This document shows positions 31,916 through 40,624 of a DNA stretch of 64,000 bases, in pieces. The notes beneath the pieces were generated by a model that was not told where the DNA came from, searched no databases, and saw only the letters and a list, made by a program, of their open reading frames with translations. Each line of letters starts with the position of its first letter. Position 1 is the first letter of the stretch. Location of the stretch: positions 1 to 64,000 of the forward strand of contig CAZEJO010000003.1 of assembly GCA_964512285.1 (NCBI GenBank). Direction: 5' to 3'. A program made the translations under genes and the position numbers. This DNA comes from SM23-28-2 sp964512285 (GTDB lineage: Bacteria; Chloroflexota; Dehalococcoidia; SM23-28-2).

Positions 31916-32311
31916 ATGGCTGAAAGGAAAGGCCGAAGCCGGCCAAGACGGCGGGAGCGCAAGAACGTTCCTGTGGGCCGTGCCTACATTCAGTCCACGT
32001 TCAACAATACGATCATTACACTGACTGACCCCAACGGCAACGTGATCGCCTGGGCCAGTGCGGGCACGGCCGGCTTCAAGGGTTCCCGCAAGAGCACGCC
32101 CTACGCTGCCCAGATAGCGGCTGATAGAGCGGCGAAGCGGGGGATGGAGCACGGGCTGCGCCAGGTGGAGGTCTATGTCAGGGGCCCGGGTAGCGGACGC
32201 GAGGCGGCCATTCGCTCTCTCCAGGGGGCGGGCATCCAGGTGATGAGCATCCGGGACGTGACCCCCATTCCCCACAACGGTTGTCGTGCACCTAAGCGGC
32301 GGCGAGTGTAG
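31916..32311 (+). CDS. rpsK: Small ribosomal subunit protein uS11
   Basis: uS11 lies on the 30S platform near the E-site mRNA. The 131-residue protein has NVPVGRAYIQSTFNNTIITL, ASAGTAGFKGSRKSTPYAAQ, VYVRGPGSGREAAIRSLQ and the end PIPHNGCRAPKRRRV. The Asn-Gly that can isomerise to isoaspartate is present in PHNGCR. Confidence 0.97.
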   Translation: MAERKGRSRPRRRERKNVPVGRAYIQSTFNNTIITLTDPNGNVIAWASAGTAGFKGSRKSTPYAAQIAADRAAKRGMEHGLRQVEVYVRGPGSGREAAIRSLQGAGIQVMSIRDVTPIPHNGCRAPKRRRV

Positions 32312-32350
32312 GGTGGGGACGTTTCTCTCTCAGGTGATGAAGGAGAGCTA

Positions 32351-32977
32351 GTGGCACGTTACAGAGGACCTGTTTGTCGGATATGTCGGCGCTTGGCCGA
32401 AAAGCTCTATCTGAAAGGGGAGAAGTGCTACACTCCTCGCTGTCCCTTTGAGCGTCGTCCCTACGCACCTGGGCGGCGATCTATGCGACGGCGTAGGGTA
32501 TCCGACCGCGGCCTTCAGCTGCGGGAGAAGCAGAAGGCGCGCTCCACCTACGGCCTGTTGGAGCGCCAGTTCCGCCGCTACTACAGGGAGGCAGTGCGGA
32601 GCAAGGGCATCACTGGTGAGGATCTGCTGCGCATTATGGAGATGCGCCTGGACAATGTTGTGTATCGTCTGGGCTTCGCCGATTCGCGCAACCAGGCTCG
32701 CCAGTTGGTGCTGCATGGCCATATCAGCGTAAACGGCCGCAAGGCCGATATCCCCTCTCACGTCATCAAAGTGAACGATGTCATCGGTTGGACGGCGAGG
32801 GGGGCTAAGAGCAGAATCTTCCAGGTGCTCAAGGAGCAGGTGGCTGATCGGTCCCTTCCCTCCTGGCTGAGCCTGGATGGCGGGCAAATGACGGGGCGGG
32901 TGCTATCGCCGCCCACCATGGAAGACATCGGCGCCAAATTTGACCCGGCTACTGTTGTTGAGTACTACTCGCGTTAG
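32351..32977 (+). CDS. rpsD: Small ribosomal subunit protein uS4, zinc form
   Basis: uS4 nucleates 30S assembly. GTG at 32351 gives MARYRGPVCRICRRLAEKLY. Cysteines in CRIC, KCYTPRC form the zinc site of the C+ form. The S4 RNA-binding domain has MEMRLDNVVYRLGFADSRNQ and ARQLVLHGHISVNGRKADIP. Length 208 is normal. Confidence 0.97.
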   Translation: MARYRGPVCRICRRLAEKLYLKGEKCYTPRCPFERRPYAPGRRSMRRRRVSDRGLQLREKQKARSTYGLLERQFRRYYREAVRSKGITGEDLLRIMEMRLDNVVYRLGFADSRNQARQLVLHGHISVNGRKADIPSHVIKVNDVIGWTARGAKSRIFQVLKEQVADRSLPSWLSLDGGQMTGRVLSPPTMEDIGAKFDPATVVEYYSR

Positions 32978-33013
32978 TAACCACTTGTTGCCGGAGTGAG
33001 GAGGTGGGTCTCA

Positions 33014-34339
33014 GTGACCCAGTTGGTCGTTGCCCAGATTGAGATTGTGGAGAGCGACGACAACTATGTGTGCATCGTCGCCGAGCCTCTAGAGCCAGGC
33101 TTCGGCACTACCGTAGGCAATTCCTTGAGGAGGGTTCTTCTCAGCTCTCTGCCGGGCGCTGCTATTACCTCCGTGCGGATCGATGGCATACAGCACGAGT
33201 TCTCTACCATTCCTCACATGAAGGAGGACACCATCGAGTTCCTTCTGAACGTGAAGGAGCTTCGCCTGCGAGCTCTGTCCGATCGGCCGGGCACGCTGTT
33301 GCTGGAGGTAAGCGGTCGTGAAGGGGAAATAACCGCCGCGGAGATCCAAGTTCCACCGGACTATGAGATCCTCAACCCTGAGTTGCACCTGGCCACGCTG
33401 GATTCGGTGGAGGGGGAGCTGAGGGTGGAGTTCAATGTGGAGCAGGGCCATGGCTACGTCCCGGCGGGGGGGAGCGATGAACTGCCCATCGGGGTAATAC
33501 CGGTGGATGCCATTTTCACGCCCGTGCGCAAGGTGAACTATAGGGTGGAGCGCACCCGCGTGGGCCAGATCAGCAATTATGACCGCCTGGTGCTGGAGGC
33601 GTGGACGGACGGTACCATAACTGGCGTGGAGGCTATGAGCCAGAGCGCCGATATCCTTTTGGAGCAGTTCTCCCCGTTCAGTCAGTTGGGTAAGCCGGCG
33701 CCGCCGGTGGTGGAGCGCGGTCTGGGTGCGGGCACCGTGCTCACGCCCGACCGCTACAACACGGCCATTGAGGACCTTAGCCTGTCGGTGCGGGCCTACA
33801 ACTGCCTCAAGCGCAGCGGGCTGATGACCTTGGGTCAGGTGCTGGAGAAGAGCGAGGACGAGCTTCTCGCCCTACGCAACTTCGGCCGTAAGTCCTACGA
33901 TGAGCTCAGGACGCGCCTGCGGGAGCTGGACTTCCTGCCCGAGGAGACGGTGGAGGAGGAAGTGCCGGTTGAGGTTCCCTCGGTGATCGAGGAGGAAGGG
34001 CTACCGGCAGTGATCGGGCGCGGCAAGGAAGCAGCGGCTGTGACGGCAGAGCCGGCCGCTGGCCCCGAAGAGCCTGCGGTGGTCGTCGAAGAGACGGCGC
34101 TGCCGGAAGCGGCCGAGGTGGCAGCGCCAGCGCCTGCTGAGGAGGCGGTGGCCGCACCGGCTGATGGGGAGGAGGCTGAGGCCAAGGTTAAGCCTAAGCC
34201 TAAGGCTAAGGCTAAGGCCAAGGCCAAGGCGGAAGAGCCAGCGCCAGCACCTGAAGAGGAAGAAGGCGAAGAGATGGCCGAGTGGCAGCGCATGCTGCAA
34301 AAGCTGAAGGGTGAGGTCGGCGAGGAGGGCGAGGGCTAG
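33014..34339 (+). CDS. rpoA: RNA polymerase alpha subunit with a long low-complexity tail
   Basis: Alpha nucleates RNA polymerase and contacts promoters and activators. GTG at 33014 (MTQLVVAQIEIVESDDNY) has AGGAGG nine bases upstream and is preferred to GTG at 32996. The assembly domain has EPGFGTTVGNSLRRVLLSSL and ISNYDRLVLEAWTDG. The C-terminal domain (about 245-310) has LSVRAYNCLKRSGLMTLGQV and NFGRKSYDELRTRL. A further 125 residues follow: Glu/Ala/Pro/Val-rich, then a KPKPKAKAKAKAKA stretch, then EEEEGEE and a short helix. The Lys-Ala part is encoded by hexamer repeats (34186-34229). This tail is not part of the normal subunit. Confidence 0.95.
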   Translation: MTQLVVAQIEIVESDDNYVCIVAEPLEPGFGTTVGNSLRRVLLSSLPGAAITSVRIDGIQHEFSTIPHMKEDTIEFLLNVKELRLRALSDRPGTLLLEVSGREGEITAAEIQVPPDYEILNPELHLATLDSVEGELRVEFNVEQGHGYVPAGGSDELPIGVIPVDAIFTPVRKVNYRVERTRVGQISNYDRLVLEAWTDGTITGVEAMSQSADILLEQFSPFSQLGKPAPPVVERGLGAGTVLTPDRYNTAIEDLSLSVRAYNCLKRSGLMTLGQVLEKSEDELLALRNFGRKSYDELRTRLRELDFLPEETVEEEVPVEVPSVIEEEGLPAVIGRGKEAAAVTAEPAAGPEEPAVVVEETALPEAAEVAAPAPAEEAVAAPADGEEAEAKVKPKPKAKAKAKAKAEEPAPAPEEEEGEEMAEWQRMLQKLKGEVGEEGEG

Positions 34340-34345
34340 GTCGAC

Positions 34346-34729
34346 ATGGCGCATCGTATCGCTGGACGCAGGCTGAGTCGCTCCCCAAGCCATCGCTTGG
34401 CCATGTTTCGCAACCAGGTGACCGATCTTTTGCGCCATGAGAAGATCGTGACCACCGAGGCTAAGGCCAAGGAGGTGCGGATCATCGCTGAGAAGGTGAT
34501 CACGCTGGGCAGGGACGGAACCCTTCACGCCCGGCGACAGGCTCTGCGCATCGTCAGCGACAAGGATGTGGTGAAGAAGATATTCGATGATCTCGGGCCT
34601 CGCTATGCCAGTCGGCCCGGCGGCTACACGCGCATCATCAAGCTGGGGCCGCGTCAGGGCGATGCCGCCAGGATGGCCCAGCTAGAGCTGGTGGAGGAGG
34701 AAGAGAAGGAGAAGGAGAAGGAGAAGTAG
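34346..34729 (+). CDS. rplQ: Large ribosomal subunit protein bL17
   Basis: bL17 is a 50S protein near the tunnel exit. The N-terminus MAHRIAGRRLSRSPSHRLAM and the TDLLRHEKIVTTEAKAKEVR segment are diagnostic, as is GGYTRIIKLGPRQGDAARMA. The last 15 residues are pure Glu and Lys (EEEEKEKEKEK), an added charged tail. Length is 127 residues. Confidence 0.96.
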   Translation: MAHRIAGRRLSRSPSHRLAMFRNQVTDLLRHEKIVTTEAKAKEVRIIAEKVITLGRDGTLHARRQALRIVSDKDVVKKIFDDLGPRYASRPGGYTRIIKLGPRQGDAARMAQLELVEEEEKEKEKEK

Positions 34730-34768
34730 GGAGCCTGTCGGCCAGCCGGCGGGTGGCGGGTTGTCATC

Positions 34769-35572
34769 GTGGTGGTCGAGCAGGGCGAGGAGGAAAGATC
34801 CTTTCGGAGAATTGCCCTGGTGGTGGAGTATGACGGAGCGGCCTATGCCGGGTCCCAGTATCAAAAGAATGTTCCCACCATCCAGGGGGAGTTGGAGAAA
34901 GCGCTGAGCAAACTAACAGGCGAACGAACGAGGGTGGCGCTGGCCGGTCGCACCGACGCCGGTGTCCACGCCGAGGGGCAGGTAGCTTCCTTTCGGACGC
35001 GGGCGCCCTACGAGGTGGAGGTGTTCGTGCGGGCCCTGAATTCGCATCTTCCTGAGGACATCGTCGTGCGTTCGGCCCGTGAGGTGCCGCTGAGCTTTCA
35101 AGTGCGCCGGCAGGCCAAGAGGCGGTGGTATCGCTACCTCATCTACAACGGGCGGCAGCGGCCAGCCCTTCTCAGGGGCTACTGCTGGCACATTGCCCAG
35201 CCTCTGGACGTAGAGGCGATGCAGGCGGCGGCACAGCACCTTGTGGGCGAGCACGATCTCGCGGCCTTCGCTGCACCGTCCGCCCCCGGCAGGACTGTGC
35301 GAACGGTGTACAGGGCCGAGGTGCGGCGTCGGCGTTCCTGGGTGACGTTCGACATCGAAGCCAACTCGTTCCTGCTGCAGCAGGTGCGGCGGACGGCAGG
35401 GGCACTGGTGCGGGTGGGCCTGGGCAAGCAGACGGTGGAGGACTTCCGCGGCCTGCTGGCGTCGGCTCAGCGAGGGGCAATCCAGGCGGCGCCGCCGCGG
35501 GGGCTCTGTCTGATGGCTGTAGAGTACGAGGGTTTGAGTGAAAGTGGCCACGAAGAGAACACGGACCTTTAA
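34769..35572 (+). CDS. truA: tRNA pseudouridine(38-40) synthase TruA
   Basis: TruA isomerises uridines 38-40 in the tRNA anticodon arm. The catalytic aspartate is in AGRTDAGVHAEGQ (about Asp62). FRRIALVVEYDGAAYAGSQY at the N-terminus, KRRWYRYLIYNG and NSFLLQQVRRTAGALVRVG are family motifs. GTG start; length 267. It overlaps the rplM start by 35 bases. Confidence 0.96.
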   Translation: MVVEQGEEERSFRRIALVVEYDGAAYAGSQYQKNVPTIQGELEKALSKLTGERTRVALAGRTDAGVHAEGQVASFRTRAPYEVEVFVRALNSHLPEDIVVRSAREVPLSFQVRRQAKRRWYRYLIYNGRQRPALLRGYCWHIAQPLDVEAMQAAAQHLVGEHDLAAFAAPSAPGRTVRTVYRAEVRRRRSWVTFDIEANSFLLQQVRRTAGALVRVGLGKQTVEDFRGLLASAQRGAIQAAPPRGLCLMAVEYEGLSESGHEENTDL

Positions 35573-36017
35573 TCTGAAGGGCGGCGATATCACCCGCGAC
35601 TGGCTGGTGGTAGACGCGGCCGACCAGACCCTGGGGCGTCTGGCAACGCGCATAGCGCGCGTTCTGCGAGGCAAGCACAAGCCCACCTTTTCGCCTCATC
35701 TGGAGATGGGCGACTACGTCATCGTGGTGAACGCCGCGCGCGTGCGGGTGACCGGCAAGAAGCTAAGCGATAAGCTCTACTATCGTCACTCCGGCTATCC
35801 GGGCGGGCTGAAGAGCGTCACGCTGGGCGAGTTGATGGCTAGCAGGCCCACGCGGGTTATCGAGATGGCGGTGCGGGGTATGCTGCCCCACAATCGCCTG
35901 GGGCGAAAGCTGCTGCGCAATCTTAAGATTTACGCCGGGCCGGAGCATCCCCACGAGGCCCAGGTGAAAGGCAGTCAGAAGGCGCAAGAGGCGGCCGGCG
36001 AGGCAGCTTCCGGCTAG
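35538..36017 (+). CDS. rplM: Large ribosomal subunit protein uL13
   Basis: uL13 is an early 50S assembly protein. Two close GTG starts (35538 and 35544) lie within truA. TRDWLVVDAADQTLGRLATR, GDYVIVVNAARVRVTGKK, YYRHSGYPGGLKSVTLGEL and AVRGMLPHNRLGRKLLRNL are conserved. The C-terminus has a Lys/Ala/Glu extension of about 15 residues. Confidence 0.96.
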   Translation: MKVATKRTRTFNLKGGDITRDWLVVDAADQTLGRLATRIARVLRGKHKPTFSPHLEMGDYVIVVNAARVRVTGKKLSDKLYYRHSGYPGGLKSVTLGELMASRPTRVIEMAVRGMLPHNRLGRKLLRNLKIYAGPEHPHEAQVKGSQKAQEAAGEAASG

Positions 36018-36032
36018 GAGGACGAAGGAAAA

Positions 36033-36446
36033 GTGGTCGAAGAGCAGGTCATCGAGGGGCAGCACTACTACTACGGAACGGGTCGGCGCAAAAAGGCGGT
36101 GGCCAGGGTACGTTTGTATCCGGGCACAGGCACGATCGTCATCAACGGTAGGCCCTTCGAAGAGGTGTTCAACCGGCTGGTCTATCAAACCATCGTCCGC
36201 CAGCCGTTGGTTCTCACAGAGACGCTGGACAAGTTCAACGTGCAGGTGAAGATAAACGGCGGCGGCAACACTGGTTGGGCCAGCGCCATCGCCCACGGCA
36301 TCTCGCGGGCGCTGGTGGTCGCCGACGAGCAGTACAAGCTGACTCTCCGCAGAGCTGGGCTCCTGACCCGCGACCCACGGGTTAAGGAGCGCAAGAAGTA
36401 CGGGCTCAAGCGGGCCCGCAAGGCGCCTCAGTACACGAAGCGCTAA
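36033..36446 (+). CDS. rpsI: Small ribosomal subunit protein uS9
   Basis: uS9 reaches the P-site tRNA with its basic C-terminus. YYYGTGRRKKAVARVRLYPG, VQVKINGGGNTGWASAIAHG and the ending KKYGLKRARKAPQYTKR are diagnostic. GTG start, 137 residues. The TAA overlaps by three bases with the stop of the convergent isomerase gene, so the cluster ends without room for a terminator. Confidence 0.97.
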   Translation: MVEEQVIEGQHYYYGTGRRKKAVARVRLYPGTGTIVINGRPFEEVFNRLVYQTIVRQPLVLTETLDKFNVQVKINGGGNTGWASAIAHGISRALVVADEQYKLTLRRAGLLTRDPRVKERKKYGLKRARKAPQYTKR

Positions 36447-37504
36447 CAGCTGGCCAGCCGCTCCTTCAGCGTGGCGATGGGTGGAGTGGGGGCAGGCTCC
36501 ACGCCGTTCAGAACCGCCAGGTAGAGGCTCACCCAGTCGCCGAACAGGACGGCGCTCATCATCTGGGCCAGAGGACTCTTCCCTTCGGCGTCGACCGTCA
36601 CGCTCTCCACGTCTGCTTCCTCCAGGGCCATTTGGGTGAGGTCGTAGCGCAGGAGAATGCGCGGATGGATGGAGGGCGCGCGCAGAAAGACCACCAGGGC
36701 CTTGGCCGCTACCTCCTTGGGCAGGCCATAGCCGACGAGGGCGTTGTGATTGGCCTCGGGCAGCTCCTCGTAGAAGCACCACATCTTGCTGGTCTCGTTG
36801 AGCTGGCCCTTCCAGCGGCGGGCCACCTGGGCCAGGATGCCGGCGCCGTAGACTACGGGCAGCCGCTGGTGTAGCCGCTGGGCGAGCTGCTTGGCGGGGT
36901 TGCGGTCAAGGGGCACCGTCTCGTCGATGTGGGTCGCCACGTCTATCATAGCGGCGATGGCCTCGTCCACGTCCTCGTCTTTGGCGGCTACTATGTCCAC
37001 CTTCTGAGCGATGGCGAGGAGGGGCATGATGCCATAGCCCAGGGCGGCCCGCGGCTCTGACTCGTAGTGAAAGACGAAGGCAGGGACGCCGTTGGCACGA
37101 GCGGTGGACAGGAGCTTGCCGCCGCCGGTGACAACCACCTTCTTGGCCCCCGTGCCCAAGCCACGCTCGAAGCAGGACAGCACCTCCTCGGTGTTGCCGC
37201 TGTAGCTGGACGCTATCAGGAGCGTCCTTCCGTCCACCAGGAGGGGCAGCTCGTAGTCGCGATGGCTGAAGATGGGGATGGGGCTCTCCAGGGCTACCAG
37301 GGAGCGCAGGAAATCGCCAGCGATGGCCGAGCCGCCCATGCCAAGGATGACCACCTTGTCGATGTCGCAGTAGTCCTCCGGCAGCCTCAGGGTCTGGATC
37401 TCTTGCCAGGCAGCGCGACACTGGTGGGGCAGGTCGCGGATGCGGTCCAGCATCCCCTGGGGGTCGATCCTCTTGTAGGCCTCGAGGTCGTCTAGCATGG
37501 TCAT
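36443..37504 (-). CDS. Bifunctional phosphoglucose/phosphomannose isomerase
   Basis: This SIS-domain isomerase interconverts glucose-6-phosphate or mannose-6-phosphate with fructose-6-phosphate, a type common in archaea and some bacteria. Two SIS domains are visible: VVILGMGGSAIAGDFLRSL near residue 52 with SSYSGNTEEVLSC near 98, and the second with VVYGAGILAQVARRWKGQLN near 220. The ENHNALVG-like PEANHNALVGYG segment is typical. Length is 353 residues. ATG at 37504 follows AAGGAG. It would feed the phosphomannomutase and nucleotidyltransferase encoded upstream on the same strand. Confidence 0.92.
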   Translation of the reverse strand: MTMLDDLEAYKRIDPQGMLDRIRDLPHQCRAAWQEIQTLRLPEDYCDIDKVVILGMGGSAIAGDFLRSLVALESPIPIFSHRDYELPLLVDGRTLLIASSYSGNTEEVLSCFERGLGTGAKKVVVTGGGKLLSTARANGVPAFVFHYESEPRAALGYGIMPLLAIAQKVDIVAAKDEDVDEAIAAMIDVATHIDETVPLDRNPAKQLAQRLHQRLPVVYGAGILAQVARRWKGQLNETSKMWCFYEELPEANHNALVGYGLPKEVAAKALVVFLRAPSIHPRILLRYDLTQMALEEADVESVTVDAEGKSPLAQMMSAVLFGDWVSLYLAVLNGVEPAPTPPIATLKERLASC

Positions 37505-37646
37505 GGCTACAGCTCCTTCGGCAGGTTTCCAGTTACCTCAAAACACCTAGATTGCGGGAGTTCTGCGCCCAGATGGAGGAGCCGATCCCAGAGCTCATCG
37601 CTCTGACCCCCTGACCCGCGGCGAGAACGTACCTTGCAGACATCTC

Positions 37647-39164
37647 TTACCTCACCTTTCTTGCCGGCAACACCAATCCGGGCATCTCGAGGTTGAGGCC
37701 AGTCACCTGGCCAGCTGCATCCTTGACGAATACCACTCGTGTGTCGTCACCCTGGGCGAAGAAGCGGGTTTGCGATTCGGCATACACCTGATCCCAGTGC
37801 TGCCCGTCGCCGGAGAAGTACAGTCTTCCATCTTCGACCTTGACGTAGAGGACCGTGTCTTCCGGCAGCTCGTAGACCCCAACGTAGGCCTGCAAGATGG
37901 CCTGATCGACCTCAATTGCCACCGGTTCAGGTGGCGGAGTCTTCACCTTGGCGGGGTCGAAGGGCTCGTATCCCAGCCAGTCGAACGGCGAATGGCGATC
38001 GCCGATGGCTGCCTGAACGATCTCCCGCGCCACGCTCTCGAAGTTGTCGCTATTGCTCAGCAGCACGATCCCGATACCCCGGTCGGCGTAGGTCACGGTG
38101 TAGTTCTGGTAGCCGATGTCGTGGCCGGTGTGGAAGAAGGCGCGGCCCTGATCCGTGTCGAAGCGACCCCAGCCCAGCCCCCAGGCAAGCTGGAGCTCCT
38201 GGTATGTGTTCGTCTCCCGCGAGGCGCCGGGACCAAACATCTGCTCGTACGAGATGGTGATCTGCGACCGCAACATCTCGTCCACCGTGGCTTTGCGCTG
38301 GCCGGTCGCATTCAAGATCGCCGTCAGCAGGCGGGCGTAGTCTTCGGCTGTAGTGACCATAGAGCCGGCCGCATCCGGCTTGGTGCGACGCGGCAGGCGC
38401 TTGGGCCGGCCGAACTCATCGTGGGGTCGCGCCGCATTGGTTTCGAAGGTTTCCTGCCAGGCATAGCTGGTGCGGGTCATGCCCAGCGGCTCAAAGACCC
38501 TTTGCCGGGCCAGCGTTTCCAGGTCACGGCCGGTGACCTCCTCGACGACCATTTGCAGCAGAGCAATGCCTTCGCCCGAGTAGAAATGCCGGGTGCCGGG
38601 CGCGAACAGGAATTTCAGACGGCTGTCGGGCTCGAGCCAACGCCAGTTCGGAAAGCCTGTGCTATGGCTGAGCACCATCCGCGCCGTGATCTGCTTGTAG
38701 CGATCATCGCCGGCCAGGTCGGCGTAGGCGGGATACTCCGGTAGCGGCTTGGGCACGTATGCCTGCAGTGGCTTGTCGAGGTCGATGACCCCTTCCTCCG
38801 CCAACAGCATGACCAGGTACGCAAAGACGGTCTTGCTGAGGGAGGCCGCGCCGGTGACCGTTTCCGTGTTGAACGGGATGCCTGCAGTCTTGTCCCGAGA
38901 GCCGAACGCGTGGGTGTAGGCGATCTGGCCGTCGTTGATGATCGCTGTTGACAGGCCCGCGACGTTCGCCTTCTCCATCGTCGTCTCGATAAGGGCTTCG
39001 AGTTCGGCAGGCGGCACAGGCTTCCCGTCGAGCGTCTCGAGGGCTTCTCCGGTACGTCCTGAATTCGCCCCTGGGGACGTGCTCATGCATGCCACGGGAG
39101 CCACGAGAGTGACCAGCAACGCCAGCGAAGCGGCGAGTCCTTTCCATCTCATTACCATCCCCAT
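37647..39164 (-). CDS. Lipid-anchored serine beta-lactamase-like hydrolase
   Basis: The protein belongs to the class C beta-lactamase/penicillin-binding-like serine hydrolases, which include peptidases and esterases. From ATG 39164 a signal peptide ends in a lipobox (LVAPVAC, Cys26), so it is a lipoprotein on the outer face. The catalytic SxxK is SLSK (about residue 118 counted from 39197), the tyrosine motif is YSGEG and the third motif is HTGHDIG. A C-terminal domain (about 400-500) resembles DUF3471-type domains with ILQAYVGVYEL. It splits the sugar-phosphate genes and may be an insertion into that block. Substrate unknown. Confidence 0.87.
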   Translation of the reverse strand: MGMVMRWKGLAASLALLVTLVAPVACMSTSPGANSGRTGEALETLDGKPVPPAELEALIETTMEKANVAGLSTAIINDGQIAYTHAFGSRDKTAGIPFNTETVTGAASLSKTVFAYLVMLLAEEGVIDLDKPLQAYVPKPLPEYPAYADLAGDDRYKQITARMVLSHSTGFPNWRWLEPDSRLKFLFAPGTRHFYSGEGIALLQMVVEEVTGRDLETLARQRVFEPLGMTRTSYAWQETFETNAARPHDEFGRPKRLPRRTKPDAAGSMVTTAEDYARLLTAILNATGQRKATVDEMLRSQITISYEQMFGPGASRETNTYQELQLAWGLGWGRFDTDQGRAFFHTGHDIGYQNYTVTYADRGIGIVLLSNSDNFESVAREIVQAAIGDRHSPFDWLGYEPFDPAKVKTPPPEPVAIEVDQAILQAYVGVYELPEDTVLYVKVEDGRLYFSGDGQHWDQVYAESQTRFFAQGDDTRVVFVKDAAGQVTGLNLEMPGLVLPARKVR

Positions 39165-39183
39165 TTTGGCTGCGTCACATGGC

Positions 39184-40608
39184 TCAGGGCAGCCCAACCA
39201 GCTCCTTTCCGGCCGCTAGAAGCTTCTGCACCAGGCCTTGGTCTTGCACCTCGGTATAGATGCGCAGCAGAGGCTCGGTGCCCGAGAAGCGAATGAGCAG
39301 CCACTCCCCGCCCTCCAGGCAAAAGCGGAAGCCGTCGGTGGTGTCAGTTTCAACAACCCTCAGGCCAGCCAGCCGCTCGGGGCGGGCGCGGGACAGGCGT
39401 TCGATCAGTTCGGTCTTCTGCTCTGGCTCCAGGCGGATGTCGATGCGGTCGTAGTAGTGGGGCCCTACCTTGTCGTATAGCTCGGCGATCAGCTCAGAGG
39501 GGCGGCGGTCACGGCGGGCCATGAGGTCGAGGAAGTAGAGGGAGGAGAGGATGCCGTCGCGGTCGGGTGGGTGATGGCGGAAAGCGAAGCCGCCGCTCTC
39601 CTCGCCGGCTATGAGGGCATCCTCGGCGATCATCTTGGGGCCCAGGAACTTGAAGCCGACGGGGGTCTCGTGCACGGGGACGTCGTACAGCTCGCCCAGG
39701 CGCTGGATCATGCGGGTGCTGGTGACCGATTTGACCATGGGCCCGCGCTGGCCGCGTACCTCCAGCAGGTAGTAGGCGAGGAGGGCGAACACCTGGTGCT
39801 GATTGACGAACTCCCCCTTCTCGTCGACGATGCCCACGCGGTCGGCATCACCGTCGGTGGCCAGGCCGACGTCGGCGCCGGTCGACTTGACGGTATCGAT
39901 GAGCGCTTCCAGGTGGCGGGCGATAGGCTCTGGCTGAAGGCTGGGAAACAGGGGATTGCGCTCGCCGTGCAGCTCCTGCACCTGGGTAGCGCCGCCGATC
40001 AGGAGCTGGGGCAACCAGCCGATGCCAGCACCGTACATGGAGTCGACGACGACTCGTAGGCCGGCGGCTCGCAGGGCCTCCAGGTCGACCAGCTCGGCCA
40101 GATGCTCCAGGTAGGGCTGACGGGGGCTGATGAGCTCCACCAGGCCCTGCTCCTGGGCTTCCGCCAGGGGCAAACGAGGCACATCGGAGGCCAGGATGGA
40201 GGGCAGTGGCTCCTCGATGCGGGCGATGGTCTCGGGCGAGGCGCTGCTGGCGTACTCGGGCTTGTACTTGAAGCCGGACCAGCGGGCGGGGTTGTGGCTG
40301 GCGGTGATGACCACTCCGCCGCCGGCCTTCCTCTCGAGGAGGGTGTGGCTGACTACCGGCGTGGGCACGGGCGAGTCGCAGAGGTAGGCGTGGATGCCGT
40401 TGGCGGCCGCCACCTCGGCGACGGCGGCGGCGAAGTCCTCGGAGGCGAAGCGGGTATCGTAGCCGATCACCAGCCCTCGCTCGGCCAGGCCCGTCTCCTT
40501 CAGGTAGAGGGCGACGCTCTGGGCGCAGGCGCGGACGTTGGGGAAGGTGAAATCCTCGGCGATGATGGCCCGCCAGCCGTCGGTGCCGAACTTGATCTCG
40601 GTTGTCAT
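39184..40608 (-). CDS. Phosphoglucomutase/phosphomannomutase
   Basis: The alpha-D-phosphohexomutase moves phosphate between C6 and C1 of glucose or mannose. ATG at 40608 gives MTTEIKFGTDGWRAIIAEDF. The catalytic phosphoserine is in ITASHNPARWSGFK, the metal loop is LATDGDADRVGIVDE, the sugar-binding loop is AGEESGGFAF and the phosphate loop is IRFSGTEPLLRIY. Length is 474 residues. Together with the isomerase and nucleotidyltransferase it forms a route from fructose-6-phosphate to a nucleotide sugar. Confidence 0.95.
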   Translation of the reverse strand: MTTEIKFGTDGWRAIIAEDFTFPNVRACAQSVALYLKETGLAERGLVIGYDTRFASEDFAAAVAEVAAANGIHAYLCDSPVPTPVVSHTLLERKAGGGVVITASHNPARWSGFKYKPEYASSASPETIARIEEPLPSILASDVPRLPLAEAQEQGLVELISPRQPYLEHLAELVDLEALRAAGLRVVVDSMYGAGIGWLPQLLIGGATQVQELHGERNPLFPSLQPEPIARHLEALIDTVKSTGADVGLATDGDADRVGIVDEKGEFVNQHQVFALLAYYLLEVRGQRGPMVKSVTSTRMIQRLGELYDVPVHETPVGFKFLGPKMIAEDALIAGEESGGFAFRHHPPDRDGILSSLYFLDLMARRDRRPSELIAELYDKVGPHYYDRIDIRLEPEQKTELIERLSRARPERLAGLRVVETDTTDGFRFCLEGGEWLLIRFSGTEPLLRIYTEVQDQGLVQKLLAAGKELVGLP

Positions 40609-40624
40609 GACTGAAAGCCCTTTC

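Noticed and set aside
37505..37646. Remnant gene in the spacer between the isomerase and the serine hydrolase
   Set aside because: Short frames such as MEEPIPELIALTP can be read, but none is long enough or recognisable; the spacer holds only the isomerase ribosome site with confidence.
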